Assembly (NCBI GenBank): GCA_022702545.1
Contig: JAHRBC010000001.1
Coordinates: forward strand, 1,550,001-1,614,000
Direction of reading: 5' to 3'
DNA length: 64,000 bases
Origin: Phycomyces nitens
Lineage: Eukaryota > Mucoromycota > Mucoromycetes > Mucorales > Phycomycetaceae
Position numbers and translations under genes: made by a program. How positions within the stretch are numbered: position 1 is the stretch's first letter; each line of letters opens with the position of its first letter. Under the pieces are notes generated by a model, which was given only the letters and a program-made list of their open reading frames with translations, had not been told where the DNA came from and ran no database searches. Positions 22,380 through 32,139 of this stretch are shown piece by piece.

Positions 22380-23199
22380 AGCTTTTTATTTTTATTTTTG
22401 ATATGATTCTGTTGATGAGAAAGCCAAGATCATTGCAGAGAATTATAAACTGCTGGGGTTCCCTAATTTTATAAGATTTGGGGATGAGTGTATATTTTCA
22501 CTTATCAATGCACTTTTTTTTAAGAAAACAAACAAGTTTTTTTTTTAGTTAGAAGTCTGTCTACTGTATCAAAATTCTGGCCATTTGCAATTACACAAAG
22601 AAGAGCAGACAATTTTCAAGAAGGTTCTATGAGAGCTCTCATTAGATGCATAATCTTCTTGAGTAGAACTTGGAAAAACACCCGGAAAATTACTTTTCTG
22701 GTGATCAGTATGTCTGGCTAATTGAAGATATAATGCTACAGTCTATGTAGTCCAAATATAAAAGAGCTCAAGACATTAACCTATAGAAATATATAATGAC
22801 AAGTTCAATACATATATTGCATTGATGTATACTAAAATCAAACATGTGTTTTGAATATTGAAAGATAAGTTATATTCTCTCAAGACCATCTGAGTAAGAA
22901 TCCAAGGCAAAAAGGAAGTCCAGACAGTCAATTCCTAGATTGAAGTATGTACCATACTCAAGACCTTTCTGATTAACCAACATGACAGTCAATTTATCAC
23001 TGATATGGAGCTGTACTGGGATGATCTTGAGAGAGTACGAACAAAGATATTAGAAACCAAGGGCAGAGGAGAAAGTCATGAAGATGATAGTGACATGGAT
23101 AATGATACCGAGACCTGCCAAGAAAGATGTAACATACTAAAGTCAAGTGTACTTTACAAGAATGAACCGGGTTTTCTTCTCAAATATTGGCTTTGTTAG
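22380..23199 (+). pseudogene. decayed PIF/Harbinger-like (DDE_Tnp_4) transposase
   Basis: Read with stops ignored, the plus strand keeps the last part of a Harbinger-type DDE transposase. Recognisable blocks are DEKAKIIAENYKLLGFPNF, then YNATVYVV, NDKFNTYIALMYTKIKHVF, ILKDKLYSLKTI, EVCTILKTFLINQHDSQF and a final acidic tail ending at 23199. The family pattern NxxFNxxLxxxRxxxEHxFGxLKxRFxSL is evident, but the expected Glu is Lys. At least eight in-frame stops occur. Several look like CGA to TGA or TGG to TAG changes, that is C-to-T on one or the other strand. It cannot make a working protein. The N-terminal part lies in, or has been lost into, the AT-rich block to the left. Confidence 0.7.
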
Positions 23200-24797
23200 A
23201 CTTTTGTATTATTTCCTTTATTTTTCTATAATCTACATGTGTTATTTAAATATTTAATATCCAAAAAAGCAAAACAAAGGCATGTTTGAAACGGTTAAAA
23301 AAATTAAATATGATATCCAAAAGACGTTATTCTATATCCATTCGTATATAAAGGTTAGAATATTTAATTAAAAAAAGTCTATTAGCAAAATCTTCAAGTT
23401 CCTTTGTTACTTGGCTAATATTAGGGGACACTTGTAAAGTACAGGATGTTCATTATATGAACTTGTCAGAAAGAAAAGGATGAACAATATAAATGACAGA
23501 CAGTAGTCACCAACGTCACGTCTAATATCAGTGAATGTTAAATGTATTCAAACAGCGAAGACTTTCTAAAATTTGAATTTGCTTTTGATCGGGGGTGGTC
23601 AGATGTAAATCAATATCATTGGCTATTGCAGTCCTTGTCTATTATTTTTATTTTTGCGTCTGACCACCTTTTTTTTTCCCCCTTCCCTCACTGGGGTTTT
23701 TTTCCCTTCTCGCTGACTTTTCTCTCTGCCATGCCGTGTTAAAAACAATTACTTTTTTTCTTTTCCCCCAGTATTAAGAGTTTTATTATTATTATATATT
23801 ATATATATATATTTTCAATTATTCTTTTCGTTCTCATGGGTGGTCTATATGTCTACAGGTGCCAGGCCTTGACACACCCACCAAATAAAAATACTTTTAC
23901 CTGACCACTCCCTTTTTTCTTAGGCCAAATAGTTTGATCAATTTCTATTAATTTTTTCTTTTCAAATTTATCCAAATTATTGAATTATATTTCTCTTGCA
24001 AAAATAAGCATATATATATTGGTTTTACATATTGTCATTTCTATATCATTATTATTTCATGTAATTGCTATACTTGATGTGGATTATCTAAAGGCTATAT
24101 ACAGGTTCAATCAGTTGGACTTTTGGAGTGCCAAGTATAAACTATAATCCAGAAAAAGTTTCAAATAAAAAAAAAGTATGCCTGGTTTACTATTAATCAA
24201 CAATAAATGCTCTAATTAACAATATATAGACACTACCATGGCTAAAATCCAGGGTAATCATACATGTCTTGATGACTATAAATGTCCATTCAGTTCAGTT
24301 CAATTCAATTTGACTTGACTTGACTTGACTTGATATCTTCCAAGTATAATACAAGTATTCTCAAAATATTTGTCATTTATTTCTATTCAATTACTTTTGT
24401 TTTAAAAAGATGTTTATAGGATCATCTAGAGAGAGAGAAAAAGTATTGTTCAAATCAATTATAAAAGTAAGAATATTTGTAAAGGCAATGATGGTCATAT
24501 ACTGATAATAAAACAAGTAAAGCTGCAACAACACTAGTACCAAAGTTTGCCAAATCTATAGATGGCTCAGATTTGTAGATATAAAAAGGCCTGTTTCGCC
24601 AAGCTTGTATTTATAGATTCCCAAATGAATATTCAAAAGCTGCTTTTGTAAGAACAAGAACTAAACCTTGGTATGCAATAGATTCTTTTGATTCAATTCA
24701 CAATATAAAGGGGTATCATAATAGCATATATATATTTTAATTGCAAAAACAAGAGCTTTCATAAAATAGTGTTTCAATTGGATTCTTGGTGAGTTTC
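23200..24797. other. intergenic, no supported gene
   Basis: AT-rich spacer with pyrimidine tracts near 23667-23780 and a short tandem repeat at 24291-24333. No gene, RNA or transposon end was recognised. Confidence 0.5.
24291..24333. repeat. short tandem repeat (CAGTT / TTGAC units)
   Basis: Tandem five-base units: CAGTT, then CAATT, then four or five TTGAC copies. A microsatellite in non-coding DNA. Confidence 0.8.
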
Positions 24798-26651
24798 TTA
24801 AAAGGTGTTTGTGTTTTCTAATATCAAGTTATCAATAATTAACCTGTCGATATGTCTATAAAGCATGCTTATATAGCCTGTGGACAAGTTGATTTCTATG
24901 TTAGTCTTTGTCAAATCTAATCTATCGCTTGAAGTATATGATTGCTGGACAACATAGTCTATCGTATCTTTTTGGTACATGTCAAAATATTTGCGACAAT
25001 AGATGGCTTCTTCGTTTTCCAAGAGTCTTGTGTGAGGTTGATTATTTTGTGATTCAGAATGCGTGGATTGATAGATCCAGATACAATTTGTATCTTTAGC
25101 TTCTGATGGTGCGATACGGTTCTGTGGATAGAGAGCAATGCAGTTGATCTTTGATTCTGTCTCGTAAAATGTAGTAGCGTGTCTGTGAAACCTGACGTTG
25201 ATGAGTTCAAGGGATTGTAGACACAAGGAGGACATATCAAAGGATACCCCACTATTTTCAAGAGGAAAAACCGTCTTTATCTTTACGCCATCCAGTTTAA
25301 GTTTTACAAGCTGTTTGCAGCGAAGCACAAGGAATTTGAAGGTCTTATCAGATATATTTGTATCCTCAATCTCAAGTACTCTCAGGCCATGAACCGGATG
25401 GTTGTCTGAAACGAAGCCTCCATAGGTAGCAAATCGACATTTCAGTTTGAGTTTTCTTAGAGAGATACAATGGTCCAAGATATCGTTTAATGCTATAGTC
25501 TCAAGTGCATGTACATTCAACTCGGACAGGCTTCTACAGGCATGAAAATCAGACCAGGGTATTGGGGTGTTGCGAGTATTGCGAATATCTAAAGTAAAGC
25601 TTTCAAGGCCTGCTGAATTGGAAAACAAGAACTGCCGAAGAAGCTCTCTGTTGAGGATGTAGAAATCGTTTTGGTTTCCTTGACCAACCGTAGAGAAGCA
25701 GGCCTCTTTGATATCCTTTAAGACTCGACGATTGACTTGGAGCATGACACCATTTGAGACCAGTTGATTCAAGATATCTGCACAGGTCTGGATGTTGATG
25801 GTCTCTAGATATTGGGCGGCGTGAGGAAGACTTGGCAAAATGAGCATCAGTTCAAACTGGTCCATGTGTGACAAGGAATTGTTGGAGTAAGCACGCCACT
25901 CCAACGTGTGCATCCTTGGGTACTTTCGAAGGATATAGAGGACCCAGAAAGGCTTCCATGAACCATATCCAAAGCACACCTTTTGCAATGTGATGGCCTG
26001 ACTGGCAAAGAAGATATGTCTGATATCTTCGTCTTTTATTTCAGCAAATTTCGCAGTCAGGGTTAGGTCCTGTAGGTGTGGTAGATAGCCATGGAGTGCT
26101 TCAAGGTCTTTCCAGGTAAAGATGTGGGTTTCTATATCTGCAGTAATTGACAAGTCTAATCGGGTGAGATTTGGTAGGTGTGAAATGGCCTCGAGAAAAT
26201 CCTTTACAAGGCTCTGCCCCCCTAGTGCCATCCAAGCAATAGAGAAATCCGTCAATGATTCCCAGAGACTCCAGTCGACTGGAGTTTCAATATGAAGAAA
26301 GGCTGGATCGTAGGTTCGAATATAAAGGTCTTTTAATTTCTGAAAACGTCTTTGTAGGATATAGATGTGCTTGTTGTCAAGACGTGCTTTCTCTCGAATG
26401 TGTAGGCTTCGAACATAGCTATCCGAGTTTCGGTAAGGAACTTCTTCGTTGGTGACCTGGTTGAGAATAGTGGCGAGGGTCTTTTGGCGATTGATGGTCA
26501 TACATCTCCACAATGAATCTTGAAAGGGTCCATTCCATGCTCTAGAAACTGTTGTGCAGCTGAGAATGTCCTCGACTGGTAGATGATAGGAAATGGCAGA
26601 GAGGATTTCATATGGTAATTCAGATGACTTTGAGGCAAGGTCCTTTGGCAT
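24798..26651 (-). CDS. F-box / leucine-rich repeat protein
   Basis: One uninterrupted frame of 617 residues. The F-box lies at about residues 10-55 (LPYEILSAISYHLPVEDIL, then SRAWNGPFQDSLWRCMTI), the motif that binds Skp1 in SCF ubiquitin ligases. The remainder shows irregular leucine-rich repeats: LPHLQDLTLTAKFAEI, CRSLSELNVHALETIALN, HCISLRKLKLKCRFA, GLRVLEIEDTNISDKTF and LRCKQLVKLKLDGVKI. These form the substrate-binding arc in this class. The target protein is unknown; such genes are numerous and fast-evolving in Mucoromycota. The gene is intronless, unlike most genes here. Confidence 0.88.
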   Translation of the reverse strand: MPKDLASKSSELPYEILSAISYHLPVEDILSCTTVSRAWNGPFQDSLWRCMTINRQKTLATILNQVTNEEVPYRNSDSYVRSLHIREKARLDNKHIYILQRRFQKLKDLYIRTYDPAFLHIETPVDWSLWESLTDFSIAWMALGGQSLVKDFLEAISHLPNLTRLDLSITADIETHIFTWKDLEALHGYLPHLQDLTLTAKFAEIKDEDIRHIFFASQAITLQKVCFGYGSWKPFWVLYILRKYPRMHTLEWRAYSNNSLSHMDQFELMLILPSLPHAAQYLETINIQTCADILNQLVSNGVMLQVNRRVLKDIKEACFSTVGQGNQNDFYILNRELLRQFLFSNSAGLESFTLDIRNTRNTPIPWSDFHACRSLSELNVHALETIALNDILDHCISLRKLKLKCRFATYGGFVSDNHPVHGLRVLEIEDTNISDKTFKFLVLRCKQLVKLKLDGVKIKTVFPLENSGVSFDMSSLCLQSLELINVRFHRHATTFYETESKINCIALYPQNRIAPSEAKDTNCIWIYQSTHSESQNNQPHTRLLENEEAIYCRKYFDMYQKDTIDYVVQQSYTSSDRLDLTKTNIEINLSTGYISMLYRHIDRLIIDNLILENTNTF

Positions 26652-27094
26652 TCTTGATAAATAACAGAGTGTGTAATGCGTAAGAAATCAATCACTTTAA
26701 AAAGTCCGCTTCTAGTGGAACAAGCCAAGTGACAGGAGCACGGGAATAATGACGATCTCAAAGAGTGAAAAAAAAAAGTCTATTAAAGATGGTCTGGTCA
26801 ATGGCTTTTCTAAAGATGTCCAGTTGATCATCATAGGCGACCGATTTATTACTAGGAAAGACTAATTAATACACGGTCTATTTTTTGTTAAATCAAAATC
26901 ACTCGTTTAATCTGTCCGGTGTGCAGTACAGGATGAATAACATCATTATCTTGATTAGAGAATATTGGCAAAGACCAGAGGATATTCAAAGATCACAAAA
27001 ATGACAGACATAACAGAGCTTGGTGCTACATTTAATTAGCAGACAATGCCAAGGAAATGAGCCTGGGATCTTGGAGCAGCTTGGTAGATGCCAA
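26652..27094. other. intergenic, no supported gene
   Basis: Upstream region of the F-box gene, with no recognisable coding or RNA signal. Confidence 0.45.
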
Positions 27095-27382
27095 TCAAGC
27101 CATGGCCGCCTTTTTCTTCTTCTTATCCCGGTAAATACCACTGCTTGGGTCATTAAAGGAGAGTCCAGAATATTGCAATCTATAAATCATTATTAATCTG
27201 GTTATTCTTGGTATTTACCGAATAATCAAACAATAAACAGTACAAAGAGGAGTGTGTGTGTAATATCATTTGTTATATTGCCGGTTCCTTTACTTTCCTT
27301 TTTTTGATGGTCAGACACACAGGGTATAAAACTTGGGCAACCAATGGGCCACCATACTCTTTACCTTGGGAATCAACTTCAT
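27095..27382 (-). CDS. possible small spliced gene (hypothetical micro-protein)
   Basis: On the minus strand a 3' exon (27179-27095) follows a good acceptor and encodes LQYSGLSFNDPSSGIYRDKK and a Lys/Ala tail before a TGA. Its composition looks coding and differs from surrounding DNA. Upstream, an ATG at 27382 begins MKLIPK, followed by GTAAAG. A middle exon is needed to join the phases (phase 0 to phase 2) and I could not place it with confidence. The family is not recognised. It could be a short membrane or mitochondrial subunit. Treat as a candidate only. Confidence 0.3.
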
Positions 27383-27570
27383 TGTGAGATATGAGTAGAA
27401 CGTACATTTTGTATTTATTTATTTATTTAGCATGAATGAGGGAGGTGAATTAATGGAATAGTGGTTATTAAATAGAATGGACTCCCTGAATTAATAAATA
27501 ACCCCTTCTTTTGTCCTCAAAGACCCACCCAGTGGCTTATCAAAGCTTTCTCTCTTTCTCTTTCTCTCTT

Positions 27571-27596
27571 GTATAGTGTATAGTGTATAGTGTATA
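27571..27596. repeat. TATAGTG short tandem repeat
   Basis: About three and a half copies of a seven-base unit (GTATAGT), next to a CTCTTT-type pyrimidine run. Confidence 0.75.
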
Positions 27597-27721
27597 TTTA
27601 AGATTGATTCGTATTGTTTACAGATACAATGAGAATGAAATAAGAAAGAGAGAAATGCAGAGATCTGGAAAGGGTATATTCTAAATATCCCTCTCCACTT
27701 TAACCTATATTTGTTTTTTTA

Positions 27722-28810
27722 TTATTGAAGTCCATAGATGAAGAGGACAGAGGTAAGACATGCCAAGCCAAATGCGATTCCCAGGGGTCCAAATGAGTCT
27801 CTGAGGTGTCTTGCAGCACTGTAGAAGCATGTAGGGCAGTAGTTGGCTGTATAAATGTCAGTATGGATAACAGACACACAAAATAAAACTTACAATCTGT
27901 GAGGGGAACATATGACTCTGGGTTGTAGAATGCAATGGTTAGAGTTGTACAGGGAGACAGCCAGCCAGGCTGACCGACAGCTGAGATACCACGCTGGTCA
28001 TAAAGCTGGATTTTGTAGTAGCCATTCATCATGGGTGTTCCCTGGGGAACATCCTTGAGCTGCCAGACAGCACTGGTGGCAGCACCATCCAGAGTTGCAA
28101 TTGGGACAGTCGCAGACTGGGGACCTACGGCTGCGAGTGTGAGCTGGACGGGGCGTACAGAGAGATAGGTGTATCCCCAGATAAAGGTGACATTTTCATT
28201 GGAGGCAATGCGGTAAAGGGGCTTGATAGATTTGCTGCCGGTGGGTGCAATGAATGTAGCCTGGCCAGGATATATACTGTTGCCATAGCTGGCAGATGTT
28301 GGCAAGGCAGCTACAGAGCCATCGACCACACCAGATGCACCACCAGATTGTACTGGGTTGGGTGCTGTGTTGAGTGCAGTGTTTGGTGCTGACGTGGCCT
28401 GAGATGGACCTCCAGAAAGCACTCCAGAGGGGGCTACTGATCCGGCACCCGATGGAACCGGAGCAGGTACAGAGCTTGCTACTGCTGCAGGAGCAGGAGC
28501 AGATGCAGCCGGAACGACAGCGGAAGAGGCAGCAGGAGCAGGAGCAGGAGAAGGAGCAGGAGCAGGATCACCAGCTACTGTAGGGTTGAAAAGAAGAAGA
28601 AAAAAAGGGATCCTATTTAGTCTATTGTTCTAAATACACGATGTGCCTGTATGTTTTTACCCTGGGGAACTATAAAACAAGATGTCAGTTTGATGTCAAG
28701 GGGAAATGGGCAGGATTCCTACCTCGCTTCTGCAATCTATCAGCCGGAACTAGACCGACCAAGCAGACAAGGACGACCAAGAACACACAGAGACGCATGA
28801 GGCGGGTCAT
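27722..28810 (-). CDS. secreted/membrane-anchored DUF7137-like surface protein
   Basis: Four exons on the minus strand: 28810-28723, a 9-nt microexon 28669-28661, 28577-27894, 27846-27722, giving 301 residues. A signal peptide is clear (MTRLMRLCVFLVVLVCLVGL, then VPA). An Ala/Pro/Ser-rich linker follows (APAPSPAPAPAASS), as in wall-exposed proteins. A globular domain comes next (YRIASNENVTFIWGYTYLS, VWQLKDVPQGTPMMNGYYKI, PESYVPLTD), then a C-x2-C pair and a C-terminal hydrophobic segment (GIAFGLACLTSVLFIYGL). This layout matches fungal proteins grouped as DUF7137. The function is unknown. It is likely cell-surface, and the C-terminus could be a membrane or lipid anchor. An inverted CCAAT sequence lies at about 28928. 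Confidence 0.78.
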
Positions 28811-31785
28811 GAGAGATGAAGAATTGGGAAGAAAGGGCAAAAATAACAACAAGTCCGTTCAACTCCTCTCTTGTGGCGGACGACAAAAGCCTCTAAAAAA
28901 AGTGATGGCCCTTCTTTACTCCGCTCTGATTGGCAATGCAATAAAGCCAAGACGAAAATAAACGCGCGCGCGCGCGAGAACCCAGGACAACCAAGCGGCC
29001 GTTCTCCGCACCGTGTATTCACAAACCCACAAGTACAATATAGTCAAAGGTATCAAAAAGAGGCCTGGGATGCTCTTTACTCTCATTAGTTACCATCTAT
29101 GCAGTAGAGCCATCAATCAGATTGCTTCTCTTACAGTACCCTTTGTGTCGTACAGGAATATTGAGCACTTTTCTCGCTCATTGACCCAAAAGACCTGGCT
29201 GCCAGACCAATTGGATAAAGAGGTTATACTAGAGATAGAACAAGGCTCATATAAGCCCAAAACACACACACACAATAGTGAGAAAATACAGTCGTAACAA
29301 CAAGCAAGATACTCGGCAGATTTGAGAATAATGGCAAGTATAAAAATAACCTTGACATTTAAAAGAAAAAGAAAAAAGTGCCAAGGCATCTGTCGTTAAG
29401 CTCTTTACATCCATAGAGCCCACTCTTTATGATCTATAGCCTACAATAATTGAAAACACATTGCATCTAATAAAAAAGATGTGTAAATCATTCTCCTTGA
29501 GGGCAGCAAACCAATATTTCTTGGCAAATATTTCTCACAGATGCCTACCCTTGAAACATTTCAAGGCTTGTATTATTATTATTATTTTTAACAAATAAAT
29601 AAATTTAAATACTTGAAGGTTTATAAGGCATTGTTATCTTGATATGCTTGAAAAGACTATGATGCTTTAAATAAAACTTTGGTCTGGACTATTTGGCGGT
29701 CACTTTAAAACCTAAAAGCCAAGCCCTTGGACTATCTTTTTTTACATTGCTGTCTTGCAAGAGTATGGGCTTAAGCTCTTCACTTTGGATACCTATTTCT
29801 TCTTCTTCTTCTTTTCATCATATTGCCAATTACTTGTATACAAGACCCCGTTATACTCATAAAGTATGCTCTTTAATTATTATTTTTCTCTGCAAATACT
29901 AGACAGGAGTAAATATTCATTTTGTGCAAAATCCTGTTGATATTTATTTTCACTGGCACATTCTCCCATTTCTTTGTCTGTCAACCACACCATGCCTGCC
30001 TAAATCTGGCTCTAATTTCTATCAGAAAAATCAACATAAATTTGCTTTATTTTCTGGATCAAAATAAGTTTGGCCTTGGTTGGAGACTTGCTGTCAACCA
30101 CAGACCCAGTTTGCCCGTACGTTTAGGAACACAAGCTATTGTAACATGTACAATGGTTCCTTGAGTAGCAGTTGGCAACCATGATTCAAATACTAGTCCT
30201 AAATTTTGAGGGTTTTGTGCCCTGGGTATAATGTTCAAGATATTTGTTTGAAAAGGCAAGAGAAACAAAGTAAAAGGGTGTTCTAAAAATGAATATCTGA
30301 TATTAAACCACAATTATTTTGGTTTGAACCCCGTTATTTTCCTAATTATTATTTTTAAGAAAAAAACAACTTTTTGATCATTTCACACTAGCAATAGAGC
30401 TCCTGGAGTTTTTCAAGTATATATTCATGCTATTTTACAATATTACAAATACCTGTCTTTCATGAGTTGAAATAATATCAAGAAACAGACAGACAAAGGG
30501 CCAGTTTCTTCATTTCAGCAGTCAAAGAGTAGCTTACTACTAGATTTGTAAAGTTTATTATTGACCCAAAGCAAATATTCCTAAAGGGTGCTTTTAATAT
30601 ATTCTGTATAATTTACAAATGTCCCAACAAGTTTTTCTTTGTTTTGTATCAAACCTCAAGTAGTACATATCTTGGAGGCATATCTATCCACAAAACAGGG
30701 AGACGATCCTATTGAAGCCAAGGGGTCCAGAGTCTAATATTGGCTTATCACCGAATATAAGCCAGCTATTACTTGTGCATTAATCAAAGATAAGTTGACC
30801 CGAGGATTGAAAGTACTTTTGAAAAGAGCCATGTAATTCCCTTTCAAGTTATTCAAACCATACTTGTGCTTTCAAAGTATCCATGTCTTTGCCTGTATAG
30901 ATCAGCTAGAAATACTTTTTTTTTATAGTGAACTCTCCTTTTATTCCAACCAGTCTTGGAGATTATCCCATGTGTAACAGTTACCAACTTCTTTTCGTTA
31001 GGTTGGATAGTAGGATTTATTGCAGTAACCACACTTTCTCTCGTGTGTCTTATATTCCATTATTAGACATTAATATATATATATCTCAATATGCATAAAA
31101 TACTACAGATACAAATTAGATCTCACTATAAGTTATGTGATTTATCTTTTTACCTCTCTTGAACCTATTACGTTCAAAGTCTGTAATTGAGCCAATATAG
31201 ATATATGTATCCAAAAAGTAAAATAAATAAAAAGTGCGGCTCAGAAGGCTTATACGACATCTTTCGTCTTCACTTTGTCAACGCTCATTTTATTCTTGTT
31301 ATTTTTTATAGTTCTTTTCTCATCGAAACACACAATGTCTATAGAATCAAAAGATGGAGAGATACTGGAAGCATATCTCCTAAGAAACGAAAAGAAACTA
31401 CCAAGCTTATAAATGTGCGGGAGAGTAATGTAAACTAGTCAATGGAATGAAGAGTGATTGTTCAGCGACACTTGGAGATTTCACATACAAAACAGTGCAT
31501 CCTCTGGTAGACAGCTGATTTTTATATCCAGAGATGGGCACCATATACTTAATGAGATAAAGAAAAATCGGCAACAAACCTTGGATGGCATGAGACACTC
31601 AATCAAGAGAAATGCCGGAAAAACAATCAGCAAACAAAATAATAATAATAAGTAGAGCTTTGTACAAAATAAATGCACAATACGAATAGCAATAGTCTTT
31701 ATCTTATTCACAAATACTTTCTCTCTTAATAAACAAACTCTCACCGTACTTGTGATCTTACTTTGTCTTCCTCTGCTTTAACAAC
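28811..31785. other. long intergenic region, no supported gene
   Basis: Nearly 3 kb of AT-rich DNA with an alternating CG tract at 28962-28977. A minus-strand frame at 30059-30313 has a protein-like composition (NLGLVFESWLPTATQG) but no start or family support, and may be a relic. No RNA gene was recognised. Confidence 0.4.
28962..28977. repeat. alternating (CG)n tract
   Basis: Sixteen bases of nearly perfect alternating C and G (ACGCGCGCGCGCGCGC), a sequence type that can adopt Z-DNA. It is about 150 bp upstream of the secreted-protein start and unusual in this AT-rich, CG-poor surround. Confidence 0.85.
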
Positions 31786-31899
31786 ATGGCTAACATGATT
31801 AATATAGCTACCAAGGCCACGAAGGTTCACTCCAAAGAATATACACTTTTGGTCCGAGAAATTTCAGTGGAATCAAAGACGCAAGCGTATCGAAATTAA
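31786..31899 (+). CDS. possible small gene, 37 residues
   Basis: An ATG in a good context (AACAACATGG) opens a frame encoding MANMINIATKATKVHSKEY and 18 more residues to a TAA. An in-frame GT-AG alternative (donor near 31886) would extend it by a few residues. Composition is coding-like but the family is unknown. It is just upstream of a dead transposase and could be a leader of that element. Confidence 0.25.
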   Translation: MANMINIATKATKVHSKEYTLLVREISVESKTQAYRN

Positions 31900-32139
31900 A
31901 TTCAATATAAACTTTTTGTATTTTCAACCGTGCCAGTGCGTTTTCAGTTTGTTTTATTGGATGATAAATATGATTTACCTTATGGCGGTTATATTTTGTA
32001 TTATAAAAACTATAACAAAAAAAAGGCATATTTTCAATTAGTTTCCCTTTCCTATTAACTTTTACAAACACAAAAACAACTCAAAATATCTTTCTATTCA
32101 AGCAACAAATTCAAGTCCAAGTTCTCATTATGCTCTCCA

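Noticed and set aside
30318..30335. Possible tRNA T-arm (GGTTTGAACCCC)
   Set aside because: No matching acceptor stem, anticodon arm or A box could be found at tRNA distance on either side.
31845..31870. Left terminal repeat of the dead Tnp2 element (TTTTGGTCCGAG)
   Set aside because: It only weakly matches the reverse complement of the sequence at 35149-35182 (TTTTTGGTCGGACC), too little to define element ends.
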